From the NCBI GenBank assembly GCA_035528905.1, contig DATKXU010000092.1, positions 1-17,440 on the forward strand: DNA of 17,440 bases. Direction: 5' to 3'. Positions 13,624 through 17,440 of the stretch are shown here, one piece after another; position 1 is the stretch's first letter, and the number at the start of each line of letters is the position of its first letter. A program made the position numbers and the translations under genes. The stretch is from DATKXU01 sp035528905 (GTDB taxonomy: Bacteria; Armatimonadota; UBA5829; DTJY01). The notes below the pieces were generated by a model that made no database searches, had not been told where the DNA came from, and saw only the letters and a list, made by a program, of their open reading frames with translations.

Positions 13624-14019
13624 TCACTCCGCGCTCCGGCGCATTTCGGCGAGGGTCTTGCCCCTGCGCCATTGGACGTGCGGGCGGTCGGGGAACTTCT
13701 TCCAGTCACCGCCCCATTCGAGGCCGCACTCGCGGGCGATGCGTCCGAATACCTTCCACGGGCCGTCCCACGTGAGCTGTCCGCCCGAGACGAACGCGTA
13801 GTCCGCGGCCAGGCCGAAGTTGTGCCAGGAGCAGCCGCCCCGGGCTTTAGTGACGATTCTCCCCGGCTTCGTCCTGCCGAGCGAGTACAGGCGGTTCTGC
13901 TCCGCGGTGCTCCGGTAGCCGCAGGTCAGCTTCACCCGGATGCCGGATTCGAGCAGCCGCCTTTCGAATGCTTCGAGCTTCCTGCGGAATTCGGGATCGA
14001 GACCTGCTTTCTTGTCCAT
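13624..14019 (-). CDS. M15-family L,D-type peptidase endolysin (VanY/CwlK-like)
   Basis: A 131-aa peptidoglycan peptidase of the M15 (VanY / L-alanyl-D-glutamate peptidase) type, the usual phage lysin of this size. An N-terminal helix FRRKLEAFERRLLESGI leads to LTCGYRSTAEQNRLYS. The zinc ligands are H66 and D73 in SWHNFGLAADYAF and H114 in RPHVQW. W-G-G-D-W precedes the last ligand, as in the family. No wall-binding domain is attached. ATG at 14019 starts at the conserved N-terminus; the longer open frame upstream overlaps the holin gene and is not coding. It begins two bases after the holin stop, making a classical holin-lysin pair at the end of the late operon. Confidence 0.9.
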   Translation of the reverse strand: MDKKAGLDPEFRRKLEAFERRLLESGIRVKLTCGYRSTAEQNRLYSLGRTKPGRIVTKARGGCSWHNFGLAADYAFVSGGQLTWDGPWKVFGRIARECGLEWGGDWKKFPDRPHVQWRRGKTLAEMRRSAE

Positions 14020-14021
14020 CG

Positions 14022-14342
14022 CTAGCTTTCTTTCCGGCGGACGATCACATGTTCGATCAAGAAGTTCACGGCGGAGTCGGGAAGCCACTCGCCGAGGAGC
14101 TTGTAGATCTCCGACTTCGCCCAGGCGCGGACGTACTCGCGCTTCTCTGCCTCGGCCTCGCCGTTCATTGCGTTCGCCGCTTCTACGCCCTGGACGATGA
14201 TGCCAATGGCCTCCTGGTTCTCCAAGAGCCGGCGAATCGGCTTCGGCACGGTCCGCCACAGCGGATTCCTGGACTTGCCGATGATGTACGAGATTATGGG
14301 CAGCAGATATGGGATCAACTGCCTGAACTCTATCTTGCTCAT
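14022..14342 (-). CDS. LLH-type phage holin
   Basis: A 106-aa small membrane protein just upstream of the endolysin. The N-terminal hydrophobic stretch (about residues 9-22, LIPYLLPIISYIIG) could span the membrane. The C-terminal part, EAANAMNGEAEAEKREYVRAW then SAVNFLIEHVIVRRK, follows the pattern of the holin LLH family (helix with 'geeKk..v' and a closing 'lIEaav'). Holins form the membrane lesions that release or activate the lysin. GGAG lies eight bases before the ATG. The family call rests on pattern and location; confidence is moderate. Confidence 0.7.
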   Translation of the reverse strand: MSKIEFRQLIPYLLPIISYIIGKSRNPLWRTVPKPIRRLLENQEAIGIIVQGVEAANAMNGEAEAEKREYVRAWAKSEIYKLLGEWLPDSAVNFLIEHVIVRRKES

Positions 14343-14373
14343 TGCGGATTCTCCTTTCTAGTCGCAGCCAGCC

Positions 14374-14413
14374 GAAACCTGAAACCTGGAACTTGGAACT
14401 TGCAACCTGGAAC
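14374..14413. repeat. second copy of the AACCTGGAAC / GTTCCAAG dispersed repeat
   Basis: This stretch is a run of near-identical words: GAAACCTGAAACCTGGAAC, TTGGAACTTGC and AACCTGGAAC. It matches the right arm of the element at 1935-1974. It occupies most of the 78-bp gap between the XhlA-like gene and the holin gene, the only sizeable gap in an otherwise tightly packed operon. Confidence 0.65.
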
Positions 14414-14420
14414 CCTTCCC

Positions 14421-14663
14421 TCACACCCCCAGTATATGTCCGATGAAGGCGGCGACCAGGGCAGTGGCAAGTATGCCGCCGAGCCACTGAATCGCGCGCA
14501 TGTTGCGCTCGAGAACCTCTATTCGCTCTGAGTGCTCGACCAGGGTCGCCGGGATGTGCTTCCTGATGGCGCCAAGCTCCGCCAGCACCGTCTCCAGCCT
14601 CTCTTCGATCACCGCCAGGCGGGCGTTGATGTCCGCGTCCCTCTTCGCTGCTCTGTTGACCAT
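14421..14663 (-). CDS. XhlA-like phage coiled-coil/TM protein
   Basis: An 80-aa protein with a long amphipathic helix likely to form a coiled coil (about 10-58: RLAVIEERLETVLAELGAI, then HSERIEVLERNMRAIQW). One C-terminal membrane span follows (about 60-79, LGGILATALVAAFIGHILG). This is the architecture of XhlA/hemolysin-type proteins that sit in phage lysis cassettes beside holins. The ATG at 14663 shares one base with the TAA of the upstream gene (TAATG), and AGGTGG lies just before it. The family assignment is by architecture. Confidence 0.75.
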   Translation of the reverse strand: MVNRAAKRDADINARLAVIEERLETVLAELGAIRKHIPATLVEHSERIEVLERNMRAIQWLGGILATALVAAFIGHILGV

Positions 14664-14989
14664 TAGACCACCACCTGTTTCCGGAAGAGATACTTCAGCA
14701 GCAGTATCTGCATGACCACCGTGTTCTTGACCTGCTGGCTGGCGGTCTTCGCGACGGCGTAGATTCGTCCATGCCTCGTGACGGTATCCCCGACGGCCGC
14801 GGGAGTATCGGCGGGGACCATGACCATCAGAGCGTAATTGCCGGTTGCCTCCTCCGAACCGTCGAAGCACGGTGGCATGAGGGGGCCGTCCATCTGCAGG
14901 AAAAAGCCTTTCGCCGGCGTGGCCGAGTTCATCAGGAACTCCTCGCCGTATCTGTCGAACGTCTTGTCCACTCGCTCTTTGAACTTCAT
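14663..14989 (-). CDS. phage late protein, function unknown (108 aa)
   Basis: The start is the ATG at 14989 (MKFKERVDKTFDRYGEEFLM), which overlaps the TGA of the 59-aa gene upstream as ATGA. The open frame extends upstream to 15049, but that stretch is the shadow of the 59-aa gene. The product looks like a small mixed alpha/beta virion protein: an N-terminal helix, then beta segments around GNYALMVMVPADTP, then VGDTVTRHGRIYAV and a hydrophobic C-terminus VVMQILLLKYLF. Size and place would suit a head-tail joining or tail-completion protein, but I cannot name a family. Confidence 0.7.
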   Translation of the reverse strand: MKFKERVDKTFDRYGEEFLMNSATPAKGFFLQMDGPLMPPCFDGSEEATGNYALMVMVPADTPAAVGDTVTRHGRIYAVAKTASQQVKNTVVMQILLLKYLFRKQVVV

Positions 14990-15165
14990 GGGCGCCAGCC
15001 CTTCGTGACGTCGTCTGTGAGTTGCAAATCCTGAAAAACCTCGCGCCAAGGAGGCGATACATCGAAAGCCCGGTCGAGATCCCGGGAGACAGCCTGCGCT
15101 ATGTCCTGGTCCTCGTCCGGGCTTTCGAGCTCGGAAGCTGTGAGCGCAGCAAGGTCGTCGTTCAC
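14986..15165 (-). CDS. 59-aa acidic phage protein, function unknown
   Basis: A small gene that is easily missed. GTG at 15165 begins two bases after the TAA of the 116-aa gene, and its TGA (14986-14988) overlaps the ATG of the 108-aa gene. The product begins (V/M)NDDLAALTASELESPDED, continues QDIAQAVSRDLDRAFDVSP and ends DVTKGWRP; it is strongly acidic and probably helical. The evidence for coding is the exact fit of start and stop to both neighbours in a packed operon and an uninterrupted frame across 177 nt. No Shine-Dalgarno is visible, so translational coupling is likely. Function unknown; perhaps a small assembly or adaptor protein. Confidence 0.7.
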   Translation of the reverse strand: MNDDLAALTASELESPDEDQDIAQAVSRDLDRAFDVSPPWREVFQDLQLTDDVTKGWRP

Positions 15166-15167
15166 GG

Positions 15168-15518
15168 TTAGCCTGCGCTTCCCGCGGTCGCCATCACGAG
15201 TTTGCAGACCGCCGTATTGGCATATTTCACCGTCCGCTGCTTAGCTATGGTGAAGGTGATGCTATCGCGGCTGAAGGTGGCGCCGTTCGCCTGGTCGAAG
15301 TCATCCCGCGCGCGGAGCAGCATCGTGGGCCTGTAGAAGCCGCCGAGTTCCACGCCGTCGAACCACGCCATGAGCTCGGAGTAGGTGGCGACGCGCACAA
15401 CGGCTTTGCGGACGACTGGACTGCCGCCGCCGGAGGGAGTGATCGAAAGGTCTTCGCCGTATGTATTAATGAGACCCCGGAGTTCGTCCCGGACCTCGGT
15501 AGCAGTTCTCGTTCCCAC
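15168..15518 (-). CDS. phage late protein, possible head-closure/adaptor (116 aa)
   Basis: The start is GTG at 15518, placed directly after the TAA of the connector gene (15519-15521). The protein begins with a helix (TEVRDELRGLINTYGED) and is then mostly predicted beta-strand: VRKAVVRVATYSEL, GFYRPTMLLRARDDF, SITFTIAKQRTVKYAN. I see no named domain. Position immediately after a gp6-like connector, and length, would suit a head-closure or head-tail adaptor protein. This is inference from gene order in siphovirus-type heads. Confidence 0.65.
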   Translation of the reverse strand: MGTRTATEVRDELRGLINTYGEDLSITPSGGGSPVVRKAVVRVATYSELMAWFDGVELGGFYRPTMLLRARDDFDQANGATFSRDSITFTIAKQRTVKYANTAVCKLVMATAGSAG

Positions 15519-15980
15519 TTACCAGTCCTCCATAGTGTCCATGGTCATCTTCCTGTCCTCGCTGCTGGTAGTCGAGGTGATTTCACTGTCATCGCTGAGG
15601 TCTGGGTCCACACGGCGTCGGTAGGGCCTGAGCCGGGCCGCACCTCTTTGAATCAGCTCCTGACCCAGTTTGAAGTCCGGGTGCGTTGCCGCGCCAGACG
15701 GCGATACGCTGATTCCGCCGACGGAAACGGAGTCCTCCGGCGTCCAGCCTCTGGCCTTCAGGCACAGGGTCTCGCCGGCAATCTGCTCGAGGATGCCCTC
15801 TTTGAGGAGCTTCTGCAAGCTCGTGTCCGTCGTCTCCGAGTACACGGGGTCTACCCCGTATTGGAGTCCGGGCTCCATGAGCACGATGAGATTGGTGATG
15901 GCAGTGTCGTAGGTGCTGACGGTGATGTTCGCCCGCTCCTTGACCTCCGCCAGAGTGACAGAAGGAATTGTTACAGCCAT
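15519..15980 (-). CDS. phage gp6-like head-tail connector
   Basis: A 153-aa protein with the N-terminal helical pattern of HK97 gp6-like connectors: SVTLAEVKERANITVSTYDT then ITNLIVLMEPGLQYG, that is 'tl.evK..l.i...yD..i..li'. The helix LQKLLKEGILEQIAGETLC follows. Such proteins form a ring between the portal and the tail. A Ser/Thr/Asp-rich tail (SDDSEITSTTSSED) is unusual and likely flexible. The ATG at 15980 has CGGAG seven bases upstream. It lies inside the last codons of the deacetylase-like gene (10-nt overlap). The frame stays open upstream to 16262, but that part belongs to the deacetylase-like gene. Confidence 0.75.
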   Translation of the reverse strand: MAVTIPSVTLAEVKERANITVSTYDTAITNLIVLMEPGLQYGVDPVYSETTDTSLQKLLKEGILEQIAGETLCLKARGWTPEDSVSVGGISVSPSGAATHPDFKLGQELIQRGAARLRPYRRRVDPDLSDDSEITSTTSSEDRKMTMDTMEDW

Positions 15981-17374
15981 CGTGATCTCCGCTTTCCGAG
16001 TGAACTCATATTCGCCAGGTCTTCCCGCGTCGCCCATCGCACAATCGGAGTCGCCGCCTGTACGAATACGTCGAAGACATCGAGGAACATCTGCGCCGGG
16101 TTCTCGCCCCCGAACGGGACGCCGTGCAAACAGAACATCGGGACGTTGTGTTGGATCACCAGTCCTATATCGCGGTGTTGGTGTCTCCGACGATACCCGT
16201 GTATATCGGTTGCGCCGTGGGCGGCGTATTCGTCCGCCAGTGTCGTGGTGCCGAATGAACAAGCTTCACCGGTTGGGCGCGACCAGACCGAAACAACCGA
16301 TGAACCGACCGTAAACGGGATTCTCGGCGTACTGGGTACACCGGTTGAATAGCCATAAGGAGCCGCCCGGCAGACCTTTATACCAAGATTTGCCATCGCC
16401 TCCATACCGAGCAGTGTCACCTTGTTCCACGGCATGAACTGATAGCCGAGAGTGCCGTTGTCGCCCACGTTCAACCCGGCGGCTACCAGGATCGCCTGCT
16501 GTGCCCTATACTCGGCGACTTTCTTAGCAACGGTGCCGAAATCTTCTCCGCCCTCCTCAGACCACAGCCTATGGCCGGACGTGTGGCTGTGTATCTGTGG
16601 GAGCAGCACGTCTTGGTTGTTTATAAGTAACGTCTTGGTCACAACGTCCAGGGCGTTCCATTCGGCGGCGGTCGCACATTGACTAATCCCCACTGCGGAT
16701 ACGGCGTTCCGGGCGCGAAGCCAGGCTATGAACGCGGTCAAGTTCGCTATCTCCGTGGCATCGTTGCAATCGTCTACGTGGTCAACATCAATGAAAAGGG
16801 GGAATAGCCCCGATTGATCGGGGTAGACCTGCGCGAGAACGTGGCAGAGTGCGAGGGCCGGGTAGTAAGCGTCAGCCCAGAAATACACATCATGTCCACC
16901 ACTGCCCCGGCGTTTCCAGAAGGCGGATCTGCCGGTGTCGTCGTAGATCAAGTTGGTCACATTGGTGTCTGTTGCGTCTAAGGGATAAATGGTCATGCCG
17001 GTCGGATAACCGATAAACCCCCAGGATGAGGTGAGCGAACCCTCAGCACTCGTACCTTCCTTGGCCGTCGCGCCGGTGGTAAACCCCGCACTGTTCACAA
17101 CAGACTGTGCGGAGGCTACAAAGACCGGTGCACCGATGGCCCCACCAGCCCACGCCTCCAGGTTCACCCGCTGCCAGTCCATGTACGGGATAATGACAAG
17201 CGAATAGTCGCCCGCATCGTCTACGGACTTGGTGGCCGTCCATCCGATCTCAAACGGGATGGACAGTCTCTCCAGGATGTTTATACAGATCGCCGTCGGA
17301 CTGTGGTTCGTGTAGTATTGCGGCGCTGTCATCTTCTGCTTGTCGGAATCAAATAGCATCAGAACCGGTTTCAT
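15971..17374 (-). CDS. NodB-like polysaccharide-deacetylase-fold protein in a phage late operon
   Basis: A 467-aa two-part protein. Residues about 1-180 look like an alpha/beta domain (KPVLMLFDSD, YSLVIIPYMDW), similar to the glutamine-amidotransferase-like N-domains of some carbohydrate enzymes. The second part carries the motif series of NodB-type deacetylases. Motif 1 is PLFIDVDHVDD (D196, D198, D201, D202) and motif 2 is HTSGH (264-268, fitting H[ST]xxH). Motif 3 is RAAPYG (336-341, cf. RxPYG), and MFCLHGVP (H417) resembles the C-terminal LxH motif. These enzymes remove N- or O-acetyl groups from polysaccharides using a metal held by Asp and His. There is no signal peptide, as expected for a virion enzyme. 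Starts at ATG 17374, overlapping the upstream stop (ATGA). The fold call is fairly good; activity is inferred. Confidence 0.65.
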   Translation of the reverse strand: MKPVLMLFDSDKQKMTAPQYYTNHSPTAICINILERLSIPFEIGWTATKSVDDAGDYSLVIIPYMDWQRVNLEAWAGGAIGAPVFVASAQSVVNSAGFTTGATAKEGTSAEGSLTSSWGFIGYPTGMTIYPLDATDTNVTNLIYDDTGRSAFWKRRGSGGHDVYFWADAYYPALALCHVLAQVYPDQSGLFPLFIDVDHVDDCNDATEIANLTAFIAWLRARNAVSAVGISQCATAAEWNALDVVTKTLLINNQDVLLPQIHSHTSGHRLWSEEGGEDFGTVAKKVAEYRAQQAILVAAGLNVGDNGTLGYQFMPWNKVTLLGMEAMANLGIKVCRAAPYGYSTGVPSTPRIPFTVGSSVVSVWSRPTGEACSFGTTTLADEYAAHGATDIHGYRRRHQHRDIGLVIQHNVPMFCLHGVPFGGENPAQMFLDVFDVFVQAATPIVRWATREDLANMSSLGKRRSRWL

Positions 17375-17440
17375 GGCCTACCGCCTACCTTCGCGGCCAC
17401 GGTCACGGTGTTCGATGTACCCGTCTCAGTAACCCAGACG
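17371..17440 (-). CDS. C-terminal end of the upstream phage gene (partial)
   Basis: Minus-strand frame open from the window edge, ending in TGA (17371-17373) that overlaps the next gene's ATG. The visible residues are VWVTETGTSNTVTVAAKVGG followed by RP. Small, Thr/Val-rich, beta-prone sequence suits a structural or decoration protein, but 22 residues are not enough to identify it. The ATGA overlap supports coding and operon continuity to the right. Confidence 0.6.
   Translation of the reverse strand, partial: VWVTETGTSNTVTVAAKVGGRP

Noticed and set aside
14020..14487. Upstream extension of the M15 endolysin frame
   Set aside because: It runs antiframe through the holin gene and the dispersed repeat, giving an Arg-rich shadow translation (including FQVASSKFQVSG from the repeat). 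The peptidase fold begins at 14019.

Overview
The window is high-GC bacterial chromosomal DNA whose genes are densely packed. Its right-hand quarter carries a late-gene block from a prophage or prophage-like element. There is no rRNA, tRNA or phylogenetic marker good enough to name the organism. Several features would fit an Armatimonadota-like or other uncultured environmental bacterium: a LysM protein with a copper-amine-oxidase-like 'stalk' domain, a bacterial Clp1-type kinase, and dispersed intergenic repeats built on GTTCCAAGTTTCAAG / AACCTGGAAC. That assignment is a guess from gene content.

Left part (1-7900), mostly housekeeping genes. A secreted protein with Ig-like, LysM and stalk domains (248-1873, +) converges on a FmdB-type zinc-ribbon protein (1973-2239, -), with an imperfect inverted repeat between them. 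Then anmK (2333-3580, +), whose stop codon lies inside a REP-like hairpin. Next is a tightly overlapping three-gene operon: a multi-pass GT-C-like membrane protein (3633-4964), a Clp1/Grc3-type polynucleotide 5'-kinase-like P-loop protein (4961-6037) and a histidine phosphatase (6037-6648). A secreted protein with an internal duplication (6677-7900, -) converges on it.

Middle part (7901-13361), a mixture of core and lower-GC accessory genes. A NYN-domain (PIN-like) putative ribonuclease (8146-8748, -) is preceded by a strong promoter and a leader of about 160 nt that can fold into four perfect or near-perfect hairpins. I consider this the best candidate for an undescribed element. Then come an AT-rich membrane-anchored protein (9043-9915, -), rdgB (10097-10696, -), a repeat-rich gap, a ProA-like aldehyde dehydrogenase with an AbrB-like N-terminal extension (10915-12420, -), and a divergent DUF3800 protein (12687-13361, +).

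Right part (13624-17440, all -). Read in the direction of transcription it holds: the end of an upstream gene, a NodB-like (polysaccharide-deacetylase-fold) protein, a gp6-like head-tail connector, a 116-aa protein, a 59-aa protein, a 108-aa protein, an XhlA-like coiled-coil/TM protein, an LLH-type holin and an M15 peptidoglycan peptidase. Most junctions are overlapping or 0-2 nt apart, so this is one late operon. No tail genes lie between the connector and lysis modules. A copy of the host-type dispersed repeat sits just upstream of the holin gene.
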